From Paracoccus sp. S1E-3 (GTDB lineage Bacteria; Pseudomonadota; Alphaproteobacteria; Rhodobacterales; Rhodobacteraceae), in contig NZ_JACEMU010000007.1 of NCBI RefSeq assembly GCF_013868135.1, forward strand, positions 113,939 to 177,938: a stretch of DNA of 64,000 nucleotides. The letters run 5' to 3'. Both the position numbers and the translations under genes were made by a program. The notes beneath the pieces are model-generated. The model worked only from the letters and a program-made list of their open reading frames with translations, did no database searches and was not told where the DNA came from. This document shows positions 54,613 to 63,995 of the stretch, piece by piece; position 1 is the stretch's first letter; every line of letters begins with the position of its first letter.

Positions 54613-56637
54613 TCACAGCAGCGCTTTCGCCTTTTCGACGACGTTTTCGGGGGTAATGCCGAATTCCTTGTACAGCCGTTCCGCCGGGGCCGAGGCGCCG
54701 AAATGGGTCATGCCGACGAAATCCGAGGTGGCATCGCTGCCGCCTTCGCCCATCAGCAGCCAGTCCCAGCCCTGGCGCACGCCGGCCTCGATCCCGATGC
54801 GGACGGTGCCGGCGGGCAGAACCTCGCGCCGGTATTCCTCGGGCTGATCGCGGAACAGCTCCATCGTCGGGACCGACACCACGCGGGTCGGGACGCCGGC
54901 GGCCTCCAGCGTCTCGCGCGCGCTCACCGCGATCTCCACCTCCGAGCCGGTGGCCATCAGGATCACCTTGGGCGCGGCCGAGGCCTCGCGCAGGATATAG
55001 GCGCCCTTGGCCGACAGGTTTTCACCGGCGGTTTCACGCAGCAGCGGCAGGTTCTGACGCGACAGCGCCATGACCGAGGGCGCATCCACCGAATCCAGCG
55101 CGATTTCCCAGGCCTCGGCGGTCTCGATCAGATCGCAGGGGCGCAGCACGATGGTGTTCGGCGTGGCCCGGCAGATGGCCAGATGCTCGACCGGCTGGTG
55201 AGTCGGGCCGTCCTCGCCCAGACCGATGCTGTCATGGGTCATGACATAGATCGGACCCACGCCCATCAGCGCCGAAAGCCGCATCGCGCCGCGCGCGTAA
55301 TCGGTGAAGGTGAGGAAGGTGCCGCCATAGGGCCGGAAGCCGCCATGCAGGAAGATGCCGTTCATCGCCGCAGCCATCCCGTGTTCGCGGATGCCATAGC
55401 GCATATAGCGGCCGGCACGGTTCTGGACGTTGAAATCGCCCAGATCCGGCGTCTTGGTATTGTTCGACCCGGTCAGGTCCGCCGAGCCGCCGAACATTTC
55501 CGGCAGCAGCGGGTTGATGACCTCCAGCACCATTTCCGAGGCGCGGCGGGTGGCCACCTTGTGCTTGCCTTCCAACGCCTGCTGTTTCAGCGCATCGATG
55601 GCCGGGCCGAGTTTCGGGCTGACCTCGTGCGAGACGCGGCGGGCGAATTCGTTGCGCTCGGCCTCGGGCAGGGCGTCGACCCGCTTCTGCCAGGCGGCGC
55701 GGTCGGCGGCGCCGCGCTGACCGGCCTTGCGCCATTCGGCCAGGATGTCGTCGGGGATGATGAATTCGGCGTGGTCCCAGTGATAGGCGCGGCGGGTGGC
55801 GGCGATTTCCTCGGCCCCCAGAGGCGAGCCGTGGGCGCCCGCAGTGTCCTGCTTCTTGGCCGAACCGAAGCCGATGATGGTCTTGCAGTCGACCAGCGTC
55901 GGGCGGCCGTCGGATTCGGCGGCGGCGGTCAGGGCGCGGTCGATATCGGCGGCGTCGTGGCCGTCACAGGACAGGACGCGCCAGCCCGAGGCTTCGAAGC
56001 GTTCATGCTGATTGGTCCTGTCGGCAAGGCTGACACGGCCGTCGATGGTGATGTTGTTGTTGTCCCACAGCACGATCAGCTTACCGAGCTGCTGGGCGCC
56101 GGCAAGGGCGATGGCTTCCTGGCTGATGCCCTCCATCAGGCAGCCGTCGCCGGCGATCACCCAGGTGCGGTGGTCACAGATCTTGTCGCCGAATTCGGCG
56201 CGCATGGCTTCCTCGGCCACGGCGAAGCCGACCGAATTGGCGATGCCCTGACCCAGCGGGCCGGTCGTGGTCTCGATTCCCTCGGCATGGCCGTATTCCG
56301 GGTGACCGGCGGTTTTCGATCCCCATTGCCGGAAATGCTTGATCTCGTCGAGGGTCATGTCCGCGTAACCGATCAGATACAGCAGTGCGTAAAGCAGCAT
56401 GGAGCCGTGACCCGCCGACAGGATGAAACGGTCGCGGTCGAACCAGTGCGGCGCCGAGGCGTCGAATTTCAGATGCTTGGTGAACAGGACCGTGGCCACA
56501 TCAGCCATGCCCATCGGCATGCCGGGATGGCCGGAATTGGCCGCCTGCACAGCGTCCATGGCCAGCACCCGGATCGAGGTGGCAAGAGCCCAGTGCTGCG
56601 GGTCAGCCTTGCGGCGTGCGTCGAGGTCGATTTCCAT
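54613..56637 (-). CDS. tkt: Transketolase
   Basis: A 674-residue thiamine diphosphate enzyme of the pentose phosphate and Calvin pathways. [12 protein letters not shown] near the N-terminus, the TPP motif [13 protein letters not shown]...NNN (about 160-195), KTIIGFGS, and the C-terminal [17 protein letters not shown] region ([18 protein letters not shown]) and [13 protein letters not shown]. Length is standard. A terminator follows its stop. Confidence 0.96.
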   Translation of the reverse strand: MEIDLDARRKADPQHWALATSIRVLAMDAVQAANSGHPGMPMGMADVATVLFTKHLKFDASAPHWFDRDRFILSAGHGSMLLYALLYLIGYADMTLDEIKHFRQWGSKTAGHPEYGHAEGIETTTGPLGQGIANSVGFAVAEEAMRAEFGDKICDHRTWVIAGDGCLMEGISQEAIALAGAQQLGKLIVLWDNNNITIDGRVSLADRTNQHERFEASGWRVLSCDGHDAADIDRALTAAAESDGRPTLVDCKTIIGFGSAKKQDTAGAHGSPLGAEEIAATRRAYHWDHAEFIIPDDILAEWRKAGQRGAADRAAWQKRVDALPEAERNEFARRVSHEVSPKLGPAIDALKQQALEGKHKVATRRASEMVLEVINPLLPEMFGGSADLTGSNNTKTPDLGDFNVQNRAGRYMRYGIREHGMAAAMNGIFLHGGFRPYGGTFLTFTDYARGAMRLSALMGVGPIYVMTHDSIGLGEDGPTHQPVEHLAICRATPNTIVLRPCDLIETAEAWEIALDSVDAPSVMALSRQNLPLLRETAGENLSAKGAYILREASAAPKVILMATGSEVEIAVSARETLEAAGVPTRVVSVPTMELFRDQPEEYRREVLPAGTVRIGIEAGVRQGWDWLLMGEGGSDATSDFVGMTHFGASAPAERLYKEFGITPENVVEKAKALL

Positions 56638-56796
56638 GGCGCTATCCTTGCAAAGAAAGTTGGAACCCTGATAGCAGTTGCGGGCCCGGTTTCAAGCGCC
56701 AGTGATGGCTGCGGCGCCGATGGTGTTCCGGGCCCCCGATCCGCGGCCGGGGCAGCAAATGCGGGGAAAAACCTTGCTATCTTGTGGAAACGGGCG

Positions 56797-56825
56797 TTGA
56801 CTTGGGGCGACGAATCCCTCATATG
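56797..56825 (+). promoter_or_regulatory. rplU-rpmA promoter and structured leader
   Basis: TTGACT (56797-56802), a 17-base spacer and CATATG (56820-56825), the same layout as the rnpB promoter. The ~140-base leader to 56973 can fold: CCGGCC near 56836 with GGCCGG near 56854, and a perfect CAGCATATGCTG dyad at about 56928-56939. The stretch 56638-56796 shows nothing I can assign. Confidence 0.55.
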
Positions 56826-56973
56826 GACGCTTCCGGCCGGGCATCCGCTTTTGGCCGGTATGTTATTTTCAACCATCACCCTTGACCGGGTGCGCCGTCC
56901 GAAGGCGGGCCGAATGCCCCGAAACGCCAGCATATGCTGGGGCCGCAGGATGCGAGATACGAAGGAAGAAGCG

Positions 56974-57459
56974 ATGTTCGCAGTTCTCAAGACGGGCGGC
57001 AAGCAATACCGCGTTCAGGCGGGCGACGTGCTGCGCGTGGAAAAACTGGCCGCCAATGCCGGCGACAAGGTCCAGTTCAACGAGATCCTGATGGTCGGCT
57101 CGACCGTGGGCGCGCCGCTGGTTGCCGGCGCTGCCGTGCAGGCCGAAGTCATCGACCAGATCAAGGCCGACAAGGTCATCACCTTCGTCAAGCGCCGCCG
57201 CAAGCACAGCTCGCAGCGCACCCGTGGCCACCGTCAGCAACTGACGCTGCTGCGCGTGACCGATGTGCTGGAAAAAGGCGCCGAGAAGTCGGGTGTGAAG
57301 GAAGCTCTGGGCATGCGCGCCGCTGGCGCCGCCGTGGCTGCCGAAGCCCCCGCGCCGAAGGCGAAAAAAGCCGCCAAACCCAAGGCCGATGCCGCCGAAC
57401 CCGCTGCGAAGAAGCCCGCGCGCGCCAAGAAGGCCGCCGCCGCTTCGGACGAAGCCTGA
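56974..57459 (+). CDS. rplU: 50S ribosomal protein L21
   Basis: A 161-residue L21. The core (1-103; [38 protein letters not shown]) is standard, and the last ~55 residues are an alanine/lysine-rich tail ([20 protein letters not shown]) typical of alphaproteobacteria. ATG 56974 follows GAAGGAAGAA; the open frame reaching far upstream is antisense to tkt and not real. Confidence 0.96.
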   Translation: MFAVLKTGGKQYRVQAGDVLRVEKLAANAGDKVQFNEILMVGSTVGAPLVAGAAVQAEVIDQIKADKVITFVKRRRKHSSQRTRGHRQQLTLLRVTDVLEKGAEKSGVKEALGMRAAGAAVAAEAPAPKAKKAAKPKADAAEPAAKKPARAKKAAAASDEA

Positions 57460-57541
57460 TCTTTGGAAGGGGTGCCTTCGGGCAACCCGTGAACGGAACA
57501 TTCGGTCAGCAGGGCTGACCACAGTGCAAGAGGACTAAGTC

Positions 57542-57814
57542 ATGGCACACAAGAAAGCAGGCGGTTCGTCCCGCAACGGCCGCGACTCGGCCGGTCGCCG
57601 TCTCGGCGTGAAACTGTTCGGCGGCCAGTCGGCCATCGCCGGCAACATCATCGTGCGCCAGCGCGGCACCACCTGGTGGCCGGGCGCCAATGTCGGCATG
57701 GGCCGCGATCATACCCTGTTCGCCCTGACCGATGGCGCGGTGACCTTCAAGAAGGGTCTGAAGGGCCGCACCTATATTTCGGTTCTGCCTGCGAATGCAG
57801 AGGCTGCCGAGTAA
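57542..57814 (+). CDS. rpmA: 50S ribosomal protein L27
   Basis: A 90-residue L27, [20 protein letters not shown] with no cleavable N-terminal extension, then [20 protein letters not shown]. It acts at the peptidyl transferase centre. It follows rplU by 82 bases with a small hairpin between. Confidence 0.97.
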   Translation: MAHKKAGGSSRNGRDSAGRRLGVKLFGGQSAIAGNIIVRQRGTTWWPGANVGMGRDHTLFALTDGAVTFKKGLKGRTYISVLPANAEAAE

Positions 57815-57840
57815 GCCGATATTAACCCGGCTGTGATAGG

Positions 57841-57868
57841 GGGGATCGGCGCAAGCCGGTCCCCTTTT
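57841..57868 (+). terminator. Intrinsic terminator after rpmA
   Basis: The stem GGGGATCGGC (57841-57850) pairs with GCCGGTCCCC (57855-57864) with one wobble, GCAA loop, then TTTT. Confidence 0.85.
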
Positions 57869-57906
57869 GCTTTGGGGGCGGCTCTGCCCCTGTTGGAGGA
57901 AGTGTT

Positions 57907-58464
57907 ATGAGTTCATTGGCTTTCGCGCCCGATCTGGCCGCAGAACAGCCCCTCATCGAAACCGAACGGCTGCTGCTGCGGCCGCTGCGCCGCTCTGACG
58001 TGGGGCTGATCGCGCATTACACCGCCGATCGCCGCGTGGCCGAGGGTACGCGCGCCATTCCCCATCCGCTGCCGCCGGGTGCGGCCGAGGCTTTCGTGGC
58101 CCGCGCGATGGAGCCGGGCCGGGACGAAGACGTCTGGGCCATCGACGGCTCTGCCCATGGTCTGGGCGAAGTGCTGGGCGTTGTCTCGCTGACCCGGATG
58201 GAAGACAAGCAGTCCGAACTGGGGTTCTGGGTTGGCGCCGGTTTCTGGAATACCGGCTTTGCGAGCGAGGCCGTGGCCGGGCTGGTGGCGGTCAACCCGC
58301 ATGGGGCGCGGACGCTTTTCGCCGAGGTGTTTCAGGACAATCCCGGCTCGGCGCGGGTGCTGACCAATTGCGGCTTTGCCTATCTGGGCGATGCCGAAAG
58401 CTGGTCGGTGGCGCGCAATGCGCGGGTGCCGACCTGGACCTATCTGCGCCGGATGGCGGAATAA
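57907..58464 (+). CDS. GNAT-family N-acetyltransferase (RimJ-like)
   Basis: A 185-residue GNAT enzyme. Opening IETERLLLRPLRRSDV, LGEVLGVVSL, the acetyl-CoA region ELGFWVGAGFWNTGFASEAVAGL, and FAEVFQDNPGSARVLTNCGF near the end match ribosomal-protein or small-molecule acetyltransferases. The substrate is unknown. TTGGAGGAAG precedes the ATG. Confidence 0.9.
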   Translation: MSSLAFAPDLAAEQPLIETERLLLRPLRRSDVGLIAHYTADRRVAEGTRAIPHPLPPGAAEAFVARAMEPGRDEDVWAIDGSAHGLGEVLGVVSLTRMEDKQSELGFWVGAGFWNTGFASEAVAGLVAVNPHGARTLFAEVFQDNPGSARVLTNCGFAYLGDAESWSVARNARVPTWTYLRRMAE

Positions 58465-58556
58465 GACGTGAACCGGGGCGGACTGTCTGCCCCGGTTCCG
58501 CTTCAAATCCCCTGTGCCGGCCCCTATAAATCGGTATGACCTTCGAGAGGCCCGCG

Positions 58557-59456
58557 ATGGATATGGACCGTTTCCAGATTGCCGATGACGTTGCCATCAG
58601 CCGCCTCGCCTACGGGATGTGGCGCATCGCCGCCGATCCGGACACCAGTCCCGCCCATGTGCAGGCCAAGGTCGAGACCTGCCTGGCGCAGGGGATCACC
58701 ACGATCGATCAGGCCGATATCTACGGCCAATACGGGGCCGAAGAAATTCTTGGCAATGCTCTGGCGACGGCGCCGGGGCTGCGCGAGCGGATCGAGATCG
58801 TGACCAAATGCGGCATCGTCGCGCCCGTCGGCCGTCATGCGGGGGCGCGGGTCACGCATTACGACACCTCGGCCGCGCATATCCTGGCCTCGGTCGAGGC
58901 CAGCCTGCGGGCCATGCGCACCGACCGGATCGATCTTCTGCTGATCCATCGCCCCAACCCGCTGATGGACCCGGCCGAGACCGGGCGCGTCCTGGACGAT
59001 CTGCGCGCATCGGGAAAGGTCCGCGCCGTGGGCGTATCGAATTTCCGCCCGTTCGATGTCGAGCTGCTGGCCGACAACATGCATAGCCCGCTGGTCGCCA
59101 ACCAGATCGAGATATCGCTGGCGGCACTGGAGCCTTTCACCAACGGGGACCTCGCCTTCATCCAGCGCGCCGGAATGCTGCCCATGGCCTGGTCGCCGCT
59201 GGCCGGGGGCGCGCTGCTGGCGGGCGGTCGGCCGGCGCTGATCGATGCCCTGCGCGCTATGGCCGAGGCCAAGGGCACGGAAATGGCGGCGCTGGCGGTG
59301 GCCTGGCTGTTGGCCCATCCGGCGGGGATCGTGCCGGTGATGGGCACCAACACGATGGAGCGGATCGCCGCGCTGAATGAGGCCCTGCGCATCCAACTCG
59401 ACCCGGAGGACTGGTTCATCCTCTATACGGCCGCGCTTGGCCATGACGTGCCATGA
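58557..59456 (+). CDS. Aldo/keto reductase
   Basis: A 299-residue NADPH-dependent oxidoreductase of the YdhF type. The catalytic tetrad is Asp51, Tyr56 (DQADIYGQYG), Lys84 (VTKCG) and His131 (LLIHRPNP). VGVSNFRPF and the C-terminal PVMGTNTMERI are family motifs. GAGAGG lies about seven bases before ATG 58557. It overlaps the flavin reductase start by ATGA. Confidence 0.92.
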   Translation: MDMDRFQIADDVAISRLAYGMWRIAADPDTSPAHVQAKVETCLAQGITTIDQADIYGQYGAEEILGNALATAPGLRERIEIVTKCGIVAPVGRHAGARVTHYDTSAAHILASVEASLRAMRTDRIDLLLIHRPNPLMDPAETGRVLDDLRASGKVRAVGVSNFRPFDVELLADNMHSPLVANQIEISLAALEPFTNGDLAFIQRAGMLPMAWSPLAGGALLAGGRPALIDALRAMAEAKGTEMAALAVAWLLAHPAGIVPVMGTNTMERIAALNEALRIQLDPEDWFILYTAALGHDVP

Positions 59457-59944
59457 CCGAATTCGTTCCCGATCACACCAATGCCCGTGCCTTTCGTGAC
59501 GCGCTTGGCAATTTCGCCACCGGCGTGACGGTGGTGACCATTCCGACCCCGGATGGTCCGCAGGGAGTGACCGCGAACAGCTTTGCCTCACTGTCGCTGG
59601 CGCCGCCGCTGGTGTTGTGGTCACCCGGCAAGTTCTCGCGCCGGCATGACCTGTTCGCGCAGGCACCCTATTTCAGCGTCCATGTTCTGGCCGAGGATCA
59701 GAAGGATCTGGCGGATCGCTTCACCAAGGGTGGCGCGCAGTTCGACGGGCTTGCGGTGGAAATCTCGCCCGAGGGGGTGCCGGTGATTCCGGGCGTGTTG
59801 ACACGGTTCGACTGCGTGCAGGAGGCCGCCCATGACGCGGGCGATCATACGCTGGTGGTGGGGCAGGTGCTGCGGGTCGCGACCGGGGAAGGGCAGCCGC
59901 TGGTCTTTGCGCAGGGCCATTGGGGCCGCCACCGGGTCGATTGA
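59453..59944 (+). CDS. Flavin reductase domain protein
   Basis: A 163-residue FMN-binding flavin reductase-like protein. RDALGNFATGVTVVT near the N-terminus, GVTANSFASLSLAPPLVLW, and a late HTLVVGQV strand are diagnostic. Such proteins reduce FMN for a partner monooxygenase. Coupled to the aldo/keto reductase. Copy 4 of the dispersed motif begins 29 bases after its stop. Confidence 0.92.
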   Translation: MTEFVPDHTNARAFRDALGNFATGVTVVTIPTPDGPQGVTANSFASLSLAPPLVLWSPGKFSRRHDLFAQAPYFSVHVLAEDQKDLADRFTKGGAQFDGLAVEISPEGVPVIPGVLTRFDCVQEAAHDAGDHTLVVGQVLRVATGEGQPLVFAQGHWGRHRVD

Positions 59945-59973
59945 CGCGCGGGGGCGGCGGATGGGCCGCTTTC

Positions 59974-59997
59974 GGGATATTTGGACCAGAATGAAAG
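59974..59997 (+). repeat. Dispersed 3'-UTR motif, copy 4
   Basis: GATATTTGGACCAGAATGAA with flanking bases, differing by one base from copy 1. It lies 29 bases after the flavin reductase stop in the same orientation and before a GC-rich short inverted repeat. Confidence 0.85.
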
Positions 59998-60025
59998 CCG
60001 GCGCCATCGGCCCCGGCATCATGCG

Positions 60026-61504
60026 TTACAGGCCGTAGATGGCGCTGAACTTGTCCTCCAGATAGTCCAGCAGCGGATCGGCCGAGACGGGCGCGCCGCT
60101 GGCCTGTTCGATCAGCGGCACGGCCGGGATCAGCGCGCCGTGGCGGTGGACATTCTCGCGCAGCCATTCAACGGCGGGGGTCGCATCGCCCCGTTGCAGC
60201 GCGGCGTCGAGGTCCGGGACGGCGGCATGCATCGCCCGGTTCAGGCAGCCGGCATAGACATTCCCAAGCGCATAGGTGGGGAAATAGCCGAACAGCCCGA
60301 TCGCCCAGTGCACGTCCTGCAGCACCCCGTTCGAGGGCTTGTCGACGGCGACGCCGAAATCCTTCAGGAAGCGGGCGTTCCAGGCCTCCTCCAGATCGGC
60401 GGTCAGCAGGCGGCCTGCGATCAGATCGCGTTCCAGATCGAAGCGCATCATGATGTGCAGGTTATACTGCACCTCGTCCGATTCGGTGCGGATATAGCCC
60501 GGGGTGACGCGGTTCACGCTGGCATAGAAATCATCGGCATTGTCGATATTCAGCCCGTCGAAGGCATCCGACATGCGGGCGAACAGCCATTCCGTGAAGG
60601 CGCGCGAGCGGGCGATCTGATTCTCGGCGATGCGCGATTGCGATTCGTGCACGCCAAGCGAGACCCCCCGCCCGAGCGCGGTGAAGGCATAATCGCTGTC
60701 GATGCCCAGTTCGTAATTGGAATGGCCGACCTCGTGAATGGTCGAGTAGAGGCAGTTGAACGGGTCCGAGGTCACCACGCGGGTGGTAATGCGGCTGTCC
60801 TGCCAACGGCCCGAACTGAACGGATGGACCGCCAGATCCATGCGTCCGCGCGACCAGTCATAGCCGAAGGCGGTGGCGCATTGGCGCGCCAGCCGCAGCT
60901 GGGTTTCGGACGGGAACTGCCCGGCCAGTTGAACGGGCTGGCGGTCGGCACCCAGCACATCGTCGCGCAACTGCACCAGACGCGGGCGCATCTCGTCGAA
61001 AATGGTGGCGATCGAGGCCGCGGTCGCACCCGGTTCGTAATCGTCCAGCAGCGCATCATAGGCATCGCCGCCATCGGCGATCGCGGCGGCTTCCTCGCGT
61101 TTCAGCATCAGGATTTCGGACAGCGCGGGCAGGAAGGCGCCCACATCCTCGTTCGCGCGGGCCTCGGCCCAGATGCCCTGCGCAAGCGAGGTCTGCCGCG
61201 CCAGTTCCGTCGCCAGCCGCGCCGGGATGCGGGTCTGGCGGCGATAGTCGCGCCCGATCAGTTCCAGCATGCGGGCGTCTTCCTCGTCCTCGATTTCCGA
61301 TTCGGCGCCGTCCAGCCATTCGCCGATGCGTTCATCGGTGCGCCGCTCGTGCAGGATCGCCTCCATCGCGGCCATTTCCTCGGCCCGCTGTTCGGCCGCC
61401 CCGCGCGGCATGACGGTTTCCTGATCCCAGCCAAGGCGTTCGGCGACCGAGGACAGGGCCTCGGTCGTGCGCTGGAATTCCATCAGGGCGTCAAAATCGC
61501 TCAT
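60026..61504 (-). CDS. M32 carboxypeptidase Taq
   Basis: A 492-residue zinc carboxypeptidase (M32). HEVGH lies at about residues 257-261 with the third ligand in the following HESQSRIAENQIARS segment, then GRG and the late IRTESDEVQYNLHIMMRFDLE. Length is typical. ATG overlap with ctaA (ATGA). Confidence 0.95.
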   Translation of the reverse strand: MSDFDALMEFQRTTEALSSVAERLGWDQETVMPRGAAEQRAEEMAAMEAILHERRTDERIGEWLDGAESEIEDEEDARMLELIGRDYRRQTRIPARLATELARQTSLAQGIWAEARANEDVGAFLPALSEILMLKREEAAAIADGGDAYDALLDDYEPGATAASIATIFDEMRPRLVQLRDDVLGADRQPVQLAGQFPSETQLRLARQCATAFGYDWSRGRMDLAVHPFSSGRWQDSRITTRVVTSDPFNCLYSTIHEVGHSNYELGIDSDYAFTALGRGVSLGVHESQSRIAENQIARSRAFTEWLFARMSDAFDGLNIDNADDFYASVNRVTPGYIRTESDEVQYNLHIMMRFDLERDLIAGRLLTADLEEAWNARFLKDFGVAVDKPSNGVLQDVHWAIGLFGYFPTYALGNVYAGCLNRAMHAAVPDLDAALQRGDATPAVEWLRENVHRHGALIPAVPLIEQASGAPVSADPLLDYLEDKFSAIYGL

Positions 61505-62649
61505 CTCGCAGCTCCGCGGATCGAGGTTTCATAGGGGTAGCGGGCATTGTGGCGCGCGCGGATGATCAGGACGAACAGCGCCACCGCGCCCAATTGGTGC
61601 AGCAGCGCGAGCGCCAGCGGCGCGCCGTGGATGACGTTCAGAATGCCTAGCATCACCTGTGCGGCCATGGCCACCAGCATGACGCTGAAGGCGCCCCGTG
61701 TCACGGGATGGGGCGAGCGGCGTGCGCGCGCCCAGACCACGATGCCGAAGATCGCCAGCAGATAGCCCACCATGCGGTGGACGAACTGCACCAGCGCCGG
61801 GTTCTCAAAGAAATTCCGCCAGCCGAGCGCGGGATCCCAGATCGCTACCGGAATCCACTCGCCGCCCATGGTCGGCCAGCCGGTATACTGGCGGCCGGCG
61901 TCGATGCCGGCGACAAGCGCGCCCAGCAGGATTTGCAGGAAGGCGAAATGCATGAGGCCTGTGGACATGGAGAACAGCTTGGATTCGCCTGCACGGCGGG
62001 CGCGCAGCAGGTCGGCCTCTGACCGCGACAGCTGCATGGCATACCAGGCAATCAGGCCCAGAATCGCGAAGGCGAGGCCGAGGTGAATCGCCAGCCGGTA
62101 GCTGGCGACCGAGGTGAGCGTCGTCGTGGCCACGCCGGAATGGACCATCCACCAGCCCACGGCGCCTTGCAGGCCGCCCAGGACGCCCAGACCAAGCAGG
62201 CGTGGCGTCCAGCCCGGCGGGATGCGCCTGGTGGCCCAGAAGAAGACGAAGCCAAGCGCCCAGACGAGGCCCACCAGCCGACCCAGCAGCCGGTGTGACC
62301 ATTCCCACCAGTAGATACGCTTGAAGCCCGCCAGATCCATACCCGCGTTTTCCTGCGTATATTGCGGGATCTGCTTGTAGGCGTCGAACTCGGCCTGCCA
62401 GGCGGCCTGATCCATGGGCGGCAGGGCCCCGGTGACGGGCTTCCATTCGACGATGGACAGGCCCGAGCCGGTCAGCCTCGTGGCGCCGCCAAGGGCGATC
62501 ATGGCCACGACCATGACGAAGATCAGGATCAGCCACGCCCGGATGGCGCGGCGTGCGCCCTTCGGGCCGGCGTCGATCATCCCGCCTGCGGGCGGGGCCG
62601 GGCGTGGGGTATCGGCGGTGACGTCTTGGAAGACCGGGCGCTTGGCCAT
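61501..62649 (-). CDS. ctaA: Heme A synthase (COX15/CtaA)
   Basis: A 382-residue membrane enzyme oxidising heme O to heme A for cytochrome aa3 oxidases. Eight membrane helices; heme-ligand histidines lie in WEWSHRLLGR, LAIHLGLAF, VQFVHRMVGY and LLHQLGAV. The early GGATRLTGSGLSIVEWKPVTG is the alphaproteobacterial Cox15 signature. AGGAG precedes ATG 62649. Confidence 0.95.
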   Translation of the reverse strand: MAKRPVFQDVTADTPRPAPPAGGMIDAGPKGARRAIRAWLILIFVMVVAMIALGGATRLTGSGLSIVEWKPVTGALPPMDQAAWQAEFDAYKQIPQYTQENAGMDLAGFKRIYWWEWSHRLLGRLVGLVWALGFVFFWATRRIPPGWTPRLLGLGVLGGLQGAVGWWMVHSGVATTTLTSVASYRLAIHLGLAFAILGLIAWYAMQLSRSEADLLRARRAGESKLFSMSTGLMHFAFLQILLGALVAGIDAGRQYTGWPTMGGEWIPVAIWDPALGWRNFFENPALVQFVHRMVGYLLAIFGIVVWARARRSPHPVTRGAFSVMLVAMAAQVMLGILNVIHGAPLALALLHQLGAVALFVLIIRARHNARYPYETSIRGAAR

Positions 62650-62710
62650 GGAAACTCCTGCCTTGGACTGGGCCATGGCTTAGCCTGTGGGGGCAGGGGC
62701 GTCCAGCGGA

Positions 62711-63160
62711 TCAATCCGGCGGGCGGACCTCAAGCTGATCCATGGGCGCGAATTTCGATTCCGGGCCTGGATTCAGCCTGTCCAGAAGGCAGCCGTTGCG
62801 GGCATCGAATTGCGCCTCACCCCCCAGCCGGATGCGGTCGGGCAGTTCGAAGGCGGCGCAGAGACGCCAGTGGCGGTCATCGACGCGGGAATAGCGATAG
62901 GTCTCGCCGGTTTCGGGGTTTTGCAGCACGAAAGGCGAGGGGCAGAGATCGGTCATTTGCGGGGCGTCGGGGACGCGCCCACTTTCTTCGGCCTGACAGC
63001 GAATATTGGCGCTGATCTGCCGCAGATCCCGCAGCCGGTCATCATCGCGGCCCTCCTTGCGCGAGCGGACGGGACCGCCGCTGACGACCAGCCCTGCCAA
63101 CACGGCGAGCGCCGCGCACAGCGCGATGGCGAGGGTGGCGGTGCCGCGCTTCTCAGTCAT
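62711..63160 (-). CDS. Small anchored periplasmic protein, unknown
   Basis: A 149-residue protein with an N-terminal hydrophobic helix (about 7-27) and a small soluble domain with four cysteines (IRCQAEE, DLCPSP, RLCAAF, NGCLLD), probably two disulfides. GGAGAG precedes ATG 63160. It overlaps the upstream gene's stop by 8 bases. Family unknown. Confidence 0.75.
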   Translation of the reverse strand: MTEKRGTATLAIALCAALAVLAGLVVSGGPVRSRKEGRDDDRLRDLRQISANIRCQAEESGRVPDAPQMTDLCPSPFVLQNPETGETYRYSRVDDRHWRLCAAFELPDRIRLGGEAQFDARNGCLLDRLNPGPESKFAPMDQLEVRPPD

Positions 63161-63767
63161 GCATCTCTCCGCGCGCATAGGCGATGACCAGCCCGGCCAC
63201 CGCCGCCACGATCAGCGCCTTCAGGATGAAGCGCAACGTGATTTCGCCGTCCAGCAGCATATAGATCGCCGTCACCAGATCGCTCAGCAGCACCACCGCC
63301 GCGATCAGCAGCGCGATCGAGGCGCACCATTGCCGGACCAGCGAACGGCGCCCCAGTTCGCGTTCCGGCCCGCGCGAGATGATCCGGTTCAGCAGCAGAA
63401 AGACCGGGGTGAAGGTGATGAGCGAGGCCATCGGCCCGTTCATGCTGCGCCGGGTGGCACCGTCGACCCCGCCCGGCGGCAGGATGAGATTGTCGACCAG
63501 CCCGAAGCCCAGCTGGCACAGCTGGAAGGCCACCACCGCAAGCGAGATGAACAAAAGCCCGTAAAGCAGCCCCTCGCGGGCGGACAGATAGGGGCGCGGG
63601 CGGGGAATGGGGGGCATGCCGGAGGCGCTGATCCAGGCGGAGAGCGCTTCGGCCCTTTCGCGGTCCGACCAGCCGGCATCGGCAAGGACCGCATCGATTT
63701 CGGCGGGGCTGCGCCCGGCCTCCAACGCGGCATGGACGAAATCGGTGATCTGGCGCGATAGGGACAT
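63153..63767 (-). CDS. DUF5671-like membrane protein
   Basis: A 204-residue protein. The first ~45 residues form a helical SHOCT-like or UBA-like segment (IDAVLADAGWSDRERAEAL), then LSAREGLLYGLLFISLAVVAFQL and three further membrane helices (about 110-130, 140-165, 175-197). This matches DUF5671-type proteins as I recall them. ATG 63767 has only a weak ribosome binding site. Confidence 0.8.
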   Translation of the reverse strand: MSLSRQITDFVHAALEAGRSPAEIDAVLADAGWSDRERAEALSAWISASGMPPIPRPRPYLSAREGLLYGLLFISLAVVAFQLCQLGFGLVDNLILPPGGVDGATRRSMNGPMASLITFTPVFLLLNRIISRGPERELGRRSLVRQWCASIALLIAAVVLLSDLVTAIYMLLDGEITLRFILKALIVAAVAGLVIAYARGEMHD

Positions 63768-63852
63768 TATGGGGCCTCCGGGGCGCGATCTGTGCAAAGA
63801 CCGGGGTTTTCCGCAAGTCATAAAAAAATTCGGAGCAGCCGCATTTTTTCGC

Positions 63853-63880
63853 TTGCAGCCCCCGGCGGCCTGACCTAAAT
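63853..63880 (+). promoter_or_regulatory. tRNA-Gly promoter
   Basis: TTGCAG (63853-63858), a 16-base spacer and CTAAAT (63875-63880). Start about 33 bases before the tRNA. Confidence 0.5.
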
Positions 63881-63920
63881 CGCCCCTCACCGGCGGCAAT
63901 GACGCTGGGTCGAGACTGAT

Positions 63921-63995
63921 GCGGGCGTAGCTCAGGGGTAGAGCATAACCTTGCCAAGGTTAGGGTCGTGAGTTCGAATCTCATCGCCCGCTCCA
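63921..63995 (+). tRNA. tRNA-Gly (GCC)
   Basis: The 5' arm GCGGGCG pairs with CGCCCGC, the D arm holds GCTCAGGGGTAGAGC, the anticodon loop is TTGCCAA giving GCC, and the T arm is GTGAGTTCGAATCTCAT. A genomic CCA follows (positions 63993-63995). Confidence 0.97.

Noticed and set aside
54703..56973. Upstream extension of the rplU frame across tkt (918 codons)
   Set aside because: Antisense to transketolase. The real L21 starts at 56974, which matches family start and ribosome binding site.
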